From the NCBI RefSeq assembly GCF_017051705.1, contig NZ_JAFIDJ010000003.1, forward strand, positions 124,001 to 188,000: DNA of 64,000 bases, given 5' to 3'. Made by a program: the position numbers and the translations under genes. A model generated the notes under the pieces. That model was not told where the DNA came from. It ran no database searches and was given only the letters and a program-made list of their open reading frames with translations. The stretch is from Algoriphagus lutimaris (GTDB lineage Bacteria; Bacteroidota; Bacteroidia; Cytophagales; Cyclobacteriaceae). Below are positions 9,083 to 19,088 of the stretch, piece by piece (within the stretch, counting starts at the first letter, position 1; each line of letters begins with the position of its first letter).

Positions 9083-9090
9083 CAAAGTTA
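9083..9090 (-). promoter_or_regulatory. -7 promoter element for the SDR-ispG unit
   Basis: On the minus strand the sequence is TAACTTTG, an exact match to the Bacteroidota -7 consensus TAnnTTTG, about 46 bp before the SDR start codon. No clear TTG is found 19-21 nt upstream, so the call rests on the -7 box alone. Confidence 0.5.
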
Positions 9091-9100
9091 CATTTTTTTA

Positions 9101-12100
9101 TCAAAATAGAGCTGAAACTTGCATTCTTCCCACGTGAACCAGCCTATCAAGGCCTTGAGAATTTCTGCCTTCATATACTAAATTCAATTGCAGGCCTTCT
9201 CCTATTTTCTGCAACCAATTGAAAGTCCAAGTCATATTGGTCCCTGGAGTTAATGCCTGTAGCATTTCATACCCCACAGGCGAGTTAGACACTCCGTTAT
9301 AGTCTATTTGAATCAACTTGAAATTTCCGGACAAGGTGGTTTTAATTGCTTTTGCAAAACGTAAGTCCAAACCTATTTGGTGTAATACAGCCTTTTCCTC
9401 AAACTCCATATTCTCCATATTCTCTTTATCTGTAAAAGAATAGGAAAGGGTACTTCGAAAAAACGGAGACGGCTGCCAAGCAAATTCCGGCCCGATAGTT
9501 TGTTGCTCAATGGTGTAATTTCTATTCTCTAGAAAATCAGAACCAGACTGCCTGTTTCCTGTACTAGCTTGGACCCTCAAAGAAGCACTTGGAGTAAAAT
9601 TATATCTCGTATTCAGTTTCCAGTCCTTTTGTATTAAATCCTCAAATCCCCCAGAAAGTAATTGTTTCAACTGGGAATCAAAAAGAGAGAGATCAAATCC
9701 GTAATTGGCAGAGGCTCTATTAAAGAAAAAAGATGTTCTGATCACTTGTCTCAATGAGAGTATATCCTCTCTATCCAGATGTCCTATAAATGGATTAATC
9801 CGATCTCCAAAATCATCAGTGGTCACTTTCTTTTCTATGCTTATACTGGTGGTATTGGAAAATCTATGCAAAATGGATTTTAACCCACCTGCCTCTTTCC
9901 AAGATTGTGGAAAATTTGCTTGAACTCTATAATTCAAAATACTTGTATATGCTTGCACATAGGTATCAGTGGGCACAAAGATTTTTATGTACTGCTTTTC
10001 CTCAGGATTGATCGCTAAATAAAATTCATTCAATTGCTGAACACCATCTCCATTATCATCCCTCCAGGTATGCGTTCCATCTCCATTAGGTGCCGGAAGA
10101 AAAACAAATTCACGCTGAAGCTCCCTACCATTCCCAATTGCATAACTTACCTCATTTCGAATTACATTTTCACCAAGACTTCCCTCATAGAACATTCTTC
10201 CCATGACATTTAATTCAGAAGGCAATGCTCTTTGCAAATATTCCAATTCTCTATAGGTAAAAGTACTACTCAAACTATGCTTGGACCATTGCTTTTTAAA
10301 GGTGAAATTCGATGTAAATGCTTTGGTATCATTCTCTAACTTCCCTAAGTAAGGAGCCCGATCCTCTCTCCAAGCAGCATCCATCAAAAAAGAAGTGGAA
10401 AGTGAGTCGTTACTTTTTAAATAGATTAAATGTTGTTGAAAATTCATGGCTGTGCTAAGGATTGAATCCCGCCTAGTGTCTTTAAGAGTGTTTCTATCCA
10501 CAGAAAATTGATATCCGGGAACCAGCAGTTTACTCTTGAATGAAATATCCCCTAAATATCTAATCCAGTCTGTGTTCAGACTATCTTTCCGACTATTCAG
10601 CTTAAAAAACTCCTGACGCAGATCGATTCTTTTTCCCAATTGCAAATTCCAGTTTGCTGTATGCTGGCTTCCATTCAGCACGTTCTTCCTATTTCTAAGG
10701 TAAATCCTATAATCAAATCGATTAGAAAGGTCTTTTATCAAAGAGACTTTGGTCCAAAAAAACTGTTCCTGAGCCGCGAACTGCAAGTCCTCTTGATTCA
10801 GGCCCCAATCTCTGTCAAATTCAATGTATCTGAATCGATCAATGAAGTTGAAATTGGTGGAATTATATTCCAGCTCTGCCTGACCTGAAAATTGATACCC
10901 ATCTAGCCATTTCAGCTTCCTGTTTTCCGATTCCAACCCTATTTTCCAACCTAGCCCTTGATTATCTGCATCGTCCAGATCTGAAAACAAATTTTTATCT
11001 AAGGAAGACAGGGCCAATTCTGTGTACACTTTTTCGTGTGCTCCTAGTTTTAATCGTGTTCCTGCCGTCACCATTCTTTTGCTATCAGGAGCTGCCAATT
11101 GGGTTAAAATAGAATAATCCCCTTGTGGCTGCCCATTGACTCTAGAAATATATTCGTATACCGTACCATTCGCTAATTGGCTTTTCCGACGGTAATCCCC
11201 ATTGCCCTGTCCTACTTGTGAAAATGAAAGTGCAAAATGAGCTAATTCTGGATCCGTGGAATATTCATAATAAATGAATGGTTCTCCCTGTCCATCAAAG
11301 TCCTGCACTCTTTGATATAGAATTCGATTCTGATCAAAAGCTACGCTATCAATTCTAGGAATTAATGCATTTTCTGTCCGATCTCCTACAGAGGCCAACA
11401 ACCGCAGTTCTTCTTGGCTGAATTCTGTAAACAAGGGTCTATTCCTATTATCTTTTTCTTGATAATAATTCAAATAGATATCCACATTACCATTACTCTG
11501 TGTATGATTTGCTCCTAAGATTGAGCGACTATAGTTCCGTTCAGCATATTCAAAATCAACCCTTACTCTAGAATATTGAGTAATCAGTACATTGGGTGTA
11601 AAAGTGATTTCAGCCTGATTATAATCAATTACATAATCAGCATTAAACCCTCTTTGTAATTGCCTCCCATCTAAAAACACTCGTTCAGAATTTGCCATGA
11701 TAATTACAAACCGCTCATTTTGGGGACCTTGAATTCGATATGGGCCCAAGACTCCTTCTAAAATCGGAAGCTGAATGGAAGCAAATTTTCCTTTAGCGAT
11801 GGAAGCAAACCCTTGTGAACTTGCCTTCCAATTACCCTTCATTTTGTAATTTGAAGTAAACTGGAGGCCTTGAACATTTTTGTAATACCTCAAAAACTGT
11901 GACTCCCGTTGCTGAAGAACTACATCTCCTGCGGCCAAACTAAAATTATCATTATACAGCTCGATCAAAACGTTATCAAAATCCTGAATTTGCTGGGTAT
12001 TCCCTTCAGGTTGAAAAGGAACATTTTGGTCTGTTATACTGGCTCTAATTTTCAAGTTATCCGAAATACTTCCTTCCAACTGTAAGTTCAAGGCTGAATT

Positions 12101-12571
12101 GACAAAGACATTTTGGGTATTCCCAAAAGAAATGCCTCGGGTCAGGCTCCCTGATTTATACAGATCTGTGCTTGGAAAAAGTTCTTCTCTAAAATCAAAA
12201 GTTGGAGACTCCAATAATCGAGTATCCCGAAAATGTGCCATAGAATCATAGTCAGCAAGTAAAGTCCTTCTGGCCACAGCTTGATCTAGGCGAATGGAGA
12301 ATGTCTGATAACAAATGTTGACAGAATCCGGCAAGGATTCATCCTTGAAAATTACCTGAAGTTTATTGGTATTGAGATCGTATTGAAAGGCATAGGTTTT
12401 GCCATTTTTTCCTTTTACCCGAATACTTTCTTCTAAAATAGAAAGTGAGTCAAGTATGGCTGGCTGGACATAATCCGAACTTTTTACCCATAGACATTTT
12501 TCCTGAGCTTTTGCGGACGCAAAGAAGCTAATTAAAAGTACGCAGGAAATAATCCATTTATGCATGTTCAA
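9101..12571 (-). CDS. large SprA-like outer-membrane beta-barrel protein
   Basis: A 1156-residue secreted protein. A signal peptide (WIISCVLLISFFASAKAQ) is cut after about residue 22. Residues about 140-215 carry the pattern GSLTRGISFGNTQNVFVNS and then ITDQNVPFQPEGNTQQIQDF, which resembles segments repeated in SprA, the giant type IX secretion translocon barrel. The rest is long runs of alternating aromatic strands, as in a large beta-barrel, ending in Phe. SprA itself is about 2400 residues, so this is a shorter relative and not SprA. Its function is not established. It lies 40 bp downstream of the sensor kinase gene on the same strand. An alternative start two codons inside is possible. 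Confidence 0.7.
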   Translation of the reverse strand: MNMHKWIISCVLLISFFASAKAQEKCLWVKSSDYVQPAILDSLSILEESIRVKGKNGKTYAFQYDLNTNKLQVIFKDESLPDSVNICYQTFSIRLDQAVARRTLLADYDSMAHFRDTRLLESPTFDFREELFPSTDLYKSGSLTRGISFGNTQNVFVNSALNLQLEGSISDNLKIRASITDQNVPFQPEGNTQQIQDFDNVLIELYNDNFSLAAGDVVLQQRESQFLRYYKNVQGLQFTSNYKMKGNWKASSQGFASIAKGKFASIQLPILEGVLGPYRIQGPQNERFVIIMANSERVFLDGRQLQRGFNADYVIDYNQAEITFTPNVLITQYSRVRVDFEYAERNYSRSILGANHTQSNGNVDIYLNYYQEKDNRNRPLFTEFSQEELRLLASVGDRTENALIPRIDSVAFDQNRILYQRVQDFDGQGEPFIYYEYSTDPELAHFALSFSQVGQGNGDYRRKSQLANGTVYEYISRVNGQPQGDYSILTQLAAPDSKRMVTAGTRLKLGAHEKVYTELALSSLDKNLFSDLDDADNQGLGWKIGLESENRKLKWLDGYQFSGQAELEYNSTNFNFIDRFRYIEFDRDWGLNQEDLQFAAQEQFFWTKVSLIKDLSNRFDYRIYLRNRKNVLNGSQHTANWNLQLGKRIDLRQEFFKLNSRKDSLNTDWIRYLGDISFKSKLLVPGYQFSVDRNTLKDTRRDSILSTAMNFQQHLIYLKSNDSLSTSFLMDAAWREDRAPYLGKLENDTKAFTSNFTFKKQWSKHSLSSTFTYRELEYLQRALPSELNVMGRMFYEGSLGENVIRNEVSYAIGNGRELQREFVFLPAPNGDGTHTWRDDNGDGVQQLNEFYLAINPEEKQYIKIFVPTDTYVQAYTSILNYRVQANFPQSWKEAGGLKSILHRFSNTTSISIEKKVTTDDFGDRINPFIGHLDREDILSLRQVIRTSFFFNRASANYGFDLSLFDSQLKQLLSGGFEDLIQKDWKLNTRYNFTPSASLRVQASTGNRQSGSDFLENRNYTIEQQTIGPEFAWQPSPFFRSTLSYSFTDKENMENMEFEEKAVLHQIGLDLRFAKAIKTTLSGNFKLIQIDYNGVSNSPVGYEMLQALTPGTNMTWTFNWLQKIGEGLQLNLVYEGRNSQGLDRLVHVGRMQVSALF

Positions 12572-12611
12572 ATCAAAGCCCTTTTCCCTTCAAGGTAATA
12601 AAAAGGAAAAT

Positions 12612-15600
12612 TTATTCGAGTAATGGAAAAGTAAGATAAAAAGTAGTCCCAACATTCATTTCTGTTTCAAACCAAATCTTTCCTCCTGCAGTTTCTACCC
12701 CACTCTTTGCTATTGCCAATCCAAGTCCTGAACCCTGGCTTTTGGTACTGAAATTAGGAATAAAGATTTTATCCCTTAATTCCGGAGGAATTCCATTTCC
12801 ATTGTCAGTAATTTCAAGAAATACCGCCTGGTCACTCATCCAAAGCCAAATTCTAATTTCTGGCTTTTTACCTGCTTCCACAGCCTGAACTCCATTGATA
12901 ATCAGGTTCGCAATGACTCTTCCAAATAATTTATCATCCCCAAGAATCGGAATATTATCGGTATAAGAATCATCCTTAAAAGTCAAATCCAATCGCTCAT
13001 CATTTTTAAACAATTCGATCACCTGATTTAATACTTCCTTGAAATTCATCAGGTCATTCTTTGGAAGTGGCATTTTGGCAAAAGTGGAAAATGAGGAAGC
13101 GATTCCACTTAAAGCATCTACCTGATGGATCAAAGTCTCCAATGATTTTTTCAAACGCTCATGATCATCTAACTGACCTGCACTTTGCAATCTCAATAAA
13201 TGCTGCAAAGTCAACTTCATGGGGGTAAGTGGATTTTTAATTTCATGGGCTACTTGCTTCGCCATTTCCCTCCAGGCAGATTCCTTTTCTGTAGATGCCA
13301 AGACTTTTTTACTGGATTCCAGCTTGAATAACATGTTGTTATATTCATTTACTAATAGCCCAATTTCATCCTTGGAACCCCAATACATGGGTTCATTATT
13401 TTCCAGATTGGTCGTTTTTAGTTTTTGGGTTAAAAGCTTAAATGGAAACGTCAGGTTCTTGGATACAAAATAAGAGACAATCAAGAAAAGGATAAATATC
13501 ACTACGAATGCATTAAATATATTACTCAACACATCCGAAATCAGTGAATTCAATTCCGCTTCAGATTCAAAGAAAGGAACAGCCAAAATCCCTAAATTGC
13601 TTTGACTTGTTGTGGAAGGTATGGCCAAATAAACTGACTTATAAACTAGCTTCCCGATTTTTTCCTCTGCCAAAAAGCGAGACTGGTTCTTTTCCTCTAT
13701 TTCTGAAATAGCGACTGGGTTTATCCAATTAGACAGTATCTTTTTATCGAAAATATTGGGTCTATTGGAAGCTTGTAATTTTCCTTCACCTGTATAAATA
13801 TGTAAATCACTTGCAATGGTATTCGCTAAGTTATTCACCTCCTCATTCAAGACTTCTCGATCCACGTTTTCTGCACTTTGATTATTCAAAAAACTGGTCA
13901 AATTACCACGAATTAAATTCGCTTTCTGTATATACTGCCTATCCAAATCTTCTCGATAACTATTGGCCAATAAGCCAATGGTAATGATGCTGATAATTAT
14001 GATGGGAAAAAAGAAGGCAAAATTCAGGTACAGCTGAAGCTTGGTAGAGTAATTAAATTCAAATTTCTTATAGCCTTTCAGAAAGGTATTGATCAAAATC
14101 GTAAGAAAAGTGAGAAATACGAAGGCTACAAAATACAAGGAGATGTTTCCGAAAAAATGAGATAAGGTCCTATTTGGAGATGAAATGATGATCAAATCCT
14201 CCCCATTTCGGATTCCAAAATGATGGTATTGCCCCACATGAATCCCCTGCTCAAATAGCTTATCTTCTCCAAATCTAGAGGTTAAAGCTTGGGATAAGTA
14301 ATTAAAGCTCCCAGTGCTTCTAAGAAGCTCCTCCCCTCTAAATAATGCATAATCATACCTGATAGGATCTAATCTTTCAGAATATTTTTTATCCAAAAGC
14401 AGCTTCGGATAGACGCTAGTAGGCTGAACTCTCAATTGGTTCAATTCTAAAAATATCGTACCCAGGGAAGCATTGTCCTTTGCTAAAGGAATAAAGGCGA
14501 TGAATTGATTTCCATTATTCCCATCACTTCCCCTTATGAAATAGAGATCTTTGACAGAGGTAGCAAAATCGCTATTAATGTATTTAAGCCTTAAATCATT
14601 GAGGCTTCCCAAATCTAACCCTCCTAATTGCTGTCCGGAGGAGGAATAAATCCCAACCTTCACTTCAAACTGATCGAAATAATTATCTAAATATATTTTC
14701 CTGATTTTAGTTTCGATTGGATCCTTGGAAAGCAAAGGATCTCCCATTCTATTTTGAATAAATAAATCTGATTTTATTCTGGTAAATATTTCGCTGAGGA
14801 AAAACTCAGTCATGACGTCATTTTCAATCAGGTTTTGGTTGGCAAATCTGATTTTTGACTGGATCAATTGATTCCGTTCTGTTTGAAACGTACTGATCCC
14901 ACAAATTCCAGCAGTTATTAAACATGCAAAGAAGAAGGTTAAGAAAGTATCAAAGCCGAGCTTAAAAACATTCCTAAATAATTCAAACCTAATGACTAAG
15001 GCAATCAGCACTAAATGAATTAACCAAACCACCCCTCCCCAAACGCTAAAAATCAATAAAACACCTGCAACTGGCACGCCCAAAATGAATAACCCTTTGT
15101 ATAGCTCAGATTTCTTTTTGGCAACTTCCAAAATAAGACTGATAAAGGTCAAGGAAATCAACACATAAATCGCACCCCAAAGAAAAAGGATTAAAAAGCT
15201 GAGTCCCTTAAACCAATCAAAAGATGGTATAGAACTTATATCCAAAGCCCATTGAGAATTGGAAATGATATCTCTTGGCAATACCCAGACCATCCACAAG
15301 GCAATGGAGCTAATGGTCAAAATAATTACTCCAAATACTCTTATTTCTGACACTTCTTTCAGAGACTGAACCTTATACCTCATTTCTTGAGAGGCCAAAT
15401 GGTAAATGATCATACCAAATACGATTACAGCACAAATGGTATTAAGCAACAAATCACCAAGACTTGGGTTCAACCAAGAGGAGGCATAATTAGCCGGATC
15501 AAAAAGAGAGATATTTATATAACTCCCTGGGAAATCCAACAGTAACATAATTAACCTAAAAGCGATCAATACAGTAATAGCATATCCGATGGCCCGCCAC

Positions 15601-16313
15601 CGATGCTTTTTGTTCCATTTATTTCTTACAAAATCAGAACTCAGAAGGAAATAGAGTAAAAATACTGAAGTAAAAAAAATGAGAATAGCAGGGTTTGCTA
15701 ATCGATCCGCAGGTTGATACCCAAATAAGAAATCGATCCCAAAAATAGGGATTCCACCTGGGTTTTTGACTTGATATCTACCTTCCTCGGAATTGGTAAA
15801 AAGGGTAAATCTATTATTGCCAAAAATTTCAGGATTGGCTCCTGTTACCAGATAATCATTTTCAATATTACCGGGATAAATAAGTCTCAATGCCTGCACC
15901 ATCAAAACAGGGGCTCCATTTCTACTTAATTGTCGGATTTTAATCAAGATTGATCCAAAAGGGTCTTCGATCAACTGATATTCTTTATTCTGGTCTATCT
16001 GCTCAAAATCAAAAGAAAAGGTAAAGTCCGACCAATAGATTAAATCCCGCTTGGAATCCAATAAGAAGTAAGGATGGATATTGCCAGACAATTCCATATT
16101 TTCAAATGAAATGGAATCAGTAGATCTGACATTCATTAGAATTTGAATAAAATCCTCATCGAATTCACGATCAACTTTTTGGATTTTCTCTTGTAGAGTT
16201 TCCAAAAAACGTTCCTCATTGCTTTTTTGAAAAAAAAAGAAATTCAGAATTAAGACGGCAAGTAGAGAGAATACGCTGACCAAAATGACCAAACGTCGGG
16301 ATTCATAGCTCAT
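12612..16313 (-). CDS. NtrY-like membrane sensor histidine kinase
   Basis: A 1233-residue kinase. One N-terminal membrane helix (residues about 8-28) is followed by a periplasmic domain of roughly 180 residues, a block of many membrane helices (about 210-490), a second long extracytoplasmic region, two further helices near 760 and 960, and a HAMP-like segment. The phospho-acceptor His is about residue 1023 in HEIKNPLTPMKL, the NtrY-type box. The ATPase domain shows N (NLIINGVQA), DNGNGIP and GSGLGLAIAK. No response regulator gene lies next to it, so its partner is elsewhere or it is an orphan. The signal is unknown. It sits between the respiratory cluster and the SprA-like gene. Confidence 0.85.
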   Translation of the reverse strand: MSYESRRLVILVSVFSLLAVLILNFFFFQKSNEERFLETLQEKIQKVDREFDEDFIQILMNVRSTDSISFENMELSGNIHPYFLLDSKRDLIYWSDFTFSFDFEQIDQNKEYQLIEDPFGSILIKIRQLSRNGAPVLMVQALRLIYPGNIENDYLVTGANPEIFGNNRFTLFTNSEEGRYQVKNPGGIPIFGIDFLFGYQPADRLANPAILIFFTSVFLLYFLLSSDFVRNKWNKKHRWRAIGYAITVLIAFRLIMLLLDFPGSYINISLFDPANYASSWLNPSLGDLLLNTICAVIVFGMIIYHLASQEMRYKVQSLKEVSEIRVFGVIILTISSIALWMVWVLPRDIISNSQWALDISSIPSFDWFKGLSFLILFLWGAIYVLISLTFISLILEVAKKKSELYKGLFILGVPVAGVLLIFSVWGGVVWLIHLVLIALVIRFELFRNVFKLGFDTFLTFFFACLITAGICGISTFQTERNQLIQSKIRFANQNLIENDVMTEFFLSEIFTRIKSDLFIQNRMGDPLLSKDPIETKIRKIYLDNYFDQFEVKVGIYSSSGQQLGGLDLGSLNDLRLKYINSDFATSVKDLYFIRGSDGNNGNQFIAFIPLAKDNASLGTIFLELNQLRVQPTSVYPKLLLDKKYSERLDPIRYDYALFRGEELLRSTGSFNYLSQALTSRFGEDKLFEQGIHVGQYHHFGIRNGEDLIIISSPNRTLSHFFGNISLYFVAFVFLTFLTILINTFLKGYKKFEFNYSTKLQLYLNFAFFFPIIIISIITIGLLANSYREDLDRQYIQKANLIRGNLTSFLNNQSAENVDREVLNEEVNNLANTIASDLHIYTGEGKLQASNRPNIFDKKILSNWINPVAISEIEEKNQSRFLAEEKIGKLVYKSVYLAIPSTTSQSNLGILAVPFFESEAELNSLISDVLSNIFNAFVVIFILFLIVSYFVSKNLTFPFKLLTQKLKTTNLENNEPMYWGSKDEIGLLVNEYNNMLFKLESSKKVLASTEKESAWREMAKQVAHEIKNPLTPMKLTLQHLLRLQSAGQLDDHERLKKSLETLIHQVDALSGIASSFSTFAKMPLPKNDLMNFKEVLNQVIELFKNDERLDLTFKDDSYTDNIPILGDDKLFGRVIANLIINGVQAVEAGKKPEIRIWLWMSDQAVFLEITDNGNGIPPELRDKIFIPNFSTKSQGSGLGLAIAKSGVETAGGKIWFETEMNVGTTFYLTFPLLE

Positions 16314-16369
16314 TTATGCTAAAAATATAAAAAGCAAAGCCTGTATCAAACTTTGCTCTCAGTTAGGCA

Positions 16370-16624
16370 TTAATGAAATGATAATTTTGCCTTTTTCTTT
16401 TTGGCAGCTCTATACCAAAAAAATCCAATGATCATTGCCATTAAATAAGGCATCACAAATAAGTATAGAATCCCCGCATTCAAACCGGCACCAATACTCG
16501 TCTCCCCATTTGCTACATTATTTTCTACAGAAGCCCTACACATGGCACACTGCGCAAATGTATTAGCCTGTGTCAACAGAAAGAAAGTAAGTAGGAAGAA
16601 TATCTTTAATAATCGATTCATCAT
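16370..16624 (-). CDS. small membrane protein with a CxxC motif
   Basis: An 84-residue protein. A signal-like hydrophobic N-terminus (FFLLTFFLLTQANTFAQ) is followed directly by CAMCRASVENN. A second membrane helix (LYLFVMPYLMAMIIGFFWY) and a lysine-rich cytoplasmic tail come next. The CxxC would face the periplasm. Similar small proteins are found beside oxidase genes in Bacteroidota, but their role is not known to me. A copper or thiol function is only a guess from the Cys pair and from SCO two genes upstream. It follows the DUF420 gene by 29 bp. Confidence 0.65.
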   Translation of the reverse strand: MMNRLLKIFFLLTFFLLTQANTFAQCAMCRASVENNVANGETSIGAGLNAGILYLFVMPYLMAMIIGFFWYRAAKKKKAKLSFH

Positions 16625-16653
16625 ACCAATTTACGATTTTAAACCTATTCGGT

Positions 16654-17208
16654 TTAGTGTAAATAATAGGGACTAATCATAAAGTAAACAATCACTCCTG
16701 TAATCGTCACATATAACCAGATTGGATAGGCAAATTTAACCAGTTTTCTGTGTTTTTCACGCTGATCTGTCAATCCATAATAATAAGCAAACAATATTGG
16801 AAACAAGGCGATTGCTGCAAAAGCAATATGAGTTAACAACAAAGTATAATATACTGGTCGGATCCAGCCTTGCCCTCCAAAGCTAGTGCTTTCTGCCGCA
16901 CCATGGTAAATCACATATGAAACCAAGAATATTGCCCCCAGAATAAAGGCTACGCTCATAGATGCTTTATGATAAGCAATATTCTTTTGTTTAATAAAGA
17001 ACAATCCACAAATCAATGCAATGGATGCTGCGGAGTTAATTACAGCATTTAAATGAGGGAGAAAATAAACCCATTCACTTCCTACATCTACTTTTGCAGG
17101 CATGAATAATAATACCGCTACAGCAAATGGAATTACAATAGAAATTGCAATAATCCAGGTTTTAACCTTTTTCTCATTCTGTAATAATGTCGGCCTACTT
17201 GTTTCCAT
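16654..17208 (-). CDS. DUF420 membrane protein, oxidase-assembly associated
   Basis: A 184-residue protein with about five membrane segments and conserved histidines (HLNAVINS, YHGAAES, LLTHIAFA). This matches the DUF420 family, whose CtaM member in Gram-positives is needed for heme-copper oxidase assembly. An ATG seven codons further upstream (17229) exists, but the start at 17208 gives a normal 14-bp overlap with the upstream SCO gene. Its position after SCO and the cox genes supports an assembly role, which stays an inference. Confidence 0.8.
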   Translation of the reverse strand: METSRPTLLQNEKKVKTWIIAISIVIPFAVAVLLFMPAKVDVGSEWVYFLPHLNAVINSAASIALICGLFFIKQKNIAYHKASMSVAFILGAIFLVSYVIYHGAAESTSFGGQGWIRPVYYTLLLTHIAFAAIALFPILFAYYYGLTDQREKHRKLVKFAYPIWLYVTITGVIVYFMISPYYLH

Positions 17209-17863
17209 GTAATAAGATCTTTGTTTCAAGCATTAACAAATCAACATCCTCTCTTGAGGTTCCACTATAATAACCTCTAATTCTACCCTGTGCATCTACT
17301 AGAGTAAACTTATCACTGTGAATAAAGTTATCAGGAATTCCATTCCCATCAATTGTAGGAATAATAAATCCACACCGTGCCAATTTATATGTTTCCAGTT
17401 TGTCTCCAGTTAGGAAATCCCATTTCCCGGCTTGGGCATGATGATCATCTGCATACTTCTTTAAGATTTCCGGAGTATCGAATTCAGGATCTATACTAAT
17501 TGAAAAAATCTGAACATTAGGTTCATCGCGAAACATATCATAAACCCGCTCCATCTCTTGTGACATCACCGGACAAATACTTGGACAAGAAGTAAAGAAA
17601 AAATCAACAATGGTAATTTTCCCTTCCATTTGGGATTTCCCCACTGGCTGTCCCTCTTGATTTGTAAAGGTGAAATCCGGAATATAATGTTGAGTGGTAT
17701 CTCCTTGAACACACTCGCTAAATGGGCTGTCTGTACCCTTTTGATAGAGTATTGGGATTTCATAGGTATTTGTCCCAAAACCCTTAAGAAACATGAATAT
17801 CAAAATAGGTATCAATAGGATGCACACCAATACCATCCCCTGCAAAATCCTTATTCCTCTCAT
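17195..17863 (-). CDS. SCO1/SenC family copper chaperone
   Basis: A 222-residue thioredoxin-fold protein with an N-terminal membrane anchor (MVLVCILLIPILIFMFL). The copper-binding CxxxC is in FFTSCPSICPVM (about residues 92-103), and the third ligand His is in NFIHSDKF near residue 180. SCO proteins deliver copper or reducing power to the CuA centre of oxidase subunit II, whose gene lies 6 kb upstream. A hairpin terminator at 17886-17910 separates it from the cox operon, so it may have its own promoter or depend on read-through. It overlaps the DUF420 gene. Confidence 0.9.
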   Translation of the reverse strand: MRGIRILQGMVLVCILLIPILIFMFLKGFGTNTYEIPILYQKGTDSPFSECVQGDTTQHYIPDFTFTNQEGQPVGKSQMEGKITIVDFFFTSCPSICPVMSQEMERVYDMFRDEPNVQIFSISIDPEFDTPEILKKYADDHHAQAGKWDFLTGDKLETYKLARCGFIIPTIDGNGIPDNFIHSDKFTLVDAQGRIRGYYSGTSREDVDLLMLETKILLHGNK

Positions 17864-17879
17864 AGTATAGTATTTACAA

Positions 17880-17917
17880 AAAAGAAGGTTGAAGTGTTTC
17901 TCTTCAACCTGTACTTT
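17880..17917 (-). terminator. terminator at the end of the act-cox operon
   Basis: The stem AGGTTGAAG (17886-17894) pairs with CTTCAACCT (17902-17910) around a 7-nt loop. On the minus strand it is followed by CTTCTTTTTTG. It lies between the subunit IV gene and SCO. The opposite flank is also T-rich, so it could work both ways. Confidence 0.75.
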
Positions 17918-17935
17918 TTTTATATTTTTTTATGA

Positions 17936-18265
17936 TTACCAGCGCATCATGAAAATCTCAGAACCTTCTTTAGCAAGTGCGATAAGCAACCAAATCAAAA
18001 ATACCAATGGAACCATAATAGAGTAAAACAATGGTTTCACTTCGTCTCCTAGGTGCATAAACTCAAGCATGATATATCTGGCTTTCCAAATTGTCAAAAC
18101 GATAAATAGAAAGTACAATAGCAAACCTCTAGGCATTGTAAAGGCCATGATAAATTCAGCTACTGTGATCGCTAAAAGGATAGCAGCAGTTTTCCAGATT
18201 TTTTTAATCTTCTCGTCGTTACGTGGTTGAACTTCCAGCGTAGATTTATTTTGTTGAATTTCCAT
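17936..18265 (-). CDS. cytochrome c oxidase subunit IV family protein
   Basis: A 109-residue protein with three hydrophobic segments (WKTAAILLAITVAEFIMAF, LLLYFLFIVLTIWKA, MVPLVFLIWLLIALA), the layout of prokaryotic oxidase subunit IV. A charged N-terminal stretch of about 25 residues precedes them. It lies 19 bp after the subunit III gene and is the last gene before a terminator. Family members stabilise the CuB site of the oxidase. Confidence 0.85.
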   Translation of the reverse strand: MEIQQNKSTLEVQPRNDEKIKKIWKTAAILLAITVAEFIMAFTMPRGLLLYFLFIVLTIWKARYIMLEFMHLGDEVKPLFYSIMVPLVFLIWLLIALAKEGSEIFMMRW

Positions 18266-18284
18266 ATCTCGAAAATTTTAATGC

Positions 18285-19061
18285 TTAGATAAGATAGAAT
18301 AAGGTAAATACGAATACCCACACCAAGTCTACAAAGTGCCAGTAAAGACCAATTTTCTCAACCATTTCGTAATGACCTCTTTGATCATAAATTCCTACAG
18401 CAGCCTGATAGAAGCATAAGAATAAAAGAAATACACCGATTGTTACGTGGAAGCCATGGAATCCAGTAATGAAGAAGAACAATTGGGCAAATGAGCCTGG
18501 ACCATATTCATTCACTGATAAATTAGCTCCATGTACTACTTCTGTAACCAATTGGTTCATAGAATTAATGAAGGTCATTGTGCTACCAGCCTCAGTACCA
18601 TGAATGAAGTGATTCCACTCCCATGCCTGACAACCAAGGAAAGTCGCGCCACCTAGAATGGTCCAAAGTAACCATTTCACTACATCGTTTCTATCATTTC
18701 TGTGCCCAGCTTCTACTGCCAATACCATGGTTACAGAAGATGAAATCAAAATGAATGTCATAATCCCAACGAATACCAAAGGGGCATGAACACCATGTAC
18801 AAATGGAATGGCATCAAACACCAATTCAGGAACTGGCCAATATTCATTGGATCCAACGAATTCCCCAGCAGGACCAGCATAAGCAGGATAACTCACCCTT
18901 ATAGACAGGTAAGTAATCAGGAACGCAGCAAAAGTGAAAATGTCGGAGAGTAGGAAAAACCACATCATAAGTTTTCCATAGCTGGCTTTAAGAGGTTCGT
19001 TACCACCTCCCCAAACGCCTCTTTTTGAGCTTACTCCAATAGCAGTAGAATGCGCAGACAT
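18285..19061 (-). CDS. cytochrome c oxidase subunit III
   Basis: A 258-residue heme-copper oxidase subunit III with about six or seven membrane helices. Hallmarks are the segment FFFITGFHGFHVTIGVFLL and the C-terminal YWHFVDLVWVFVFTLFY. A loop between helices 1 and 2 (about residues 55-80) is longer than in many homologues. It is the second of two adjacent subunit III-type genes, 27 bp downstream of the first. Subunit III supports the proton and oxygen pathways of subunit I. Confidence 0.9.
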   Translation of the reverse strand: MSAHSTAIGVSSKRGVWGGGNEPLKASYGKLMMWFFLLSDIFTFAAFLITYLSIRVSYPAYAGPAGEFVGSNEYWPVPELVFDAIPFVHGVHAPLVFVGIMTFILISSSVTMVLAVEAGHRNDRNDVVKWLLWTILGGATFLGCQAWEWNHFIHGTEAGSTMTFINSMNQLVTEVVHGANLSVNEYGPGSFAQLFFFITGFHGFHVTIGVFLLFLCFYQAAVGIYDQRGHYEMVEKIGLYWHFVDLVWVFVFTLFYLI

Positions 19062-19088
19062 AAATTATCGGTTTGTACTATAGTTATT

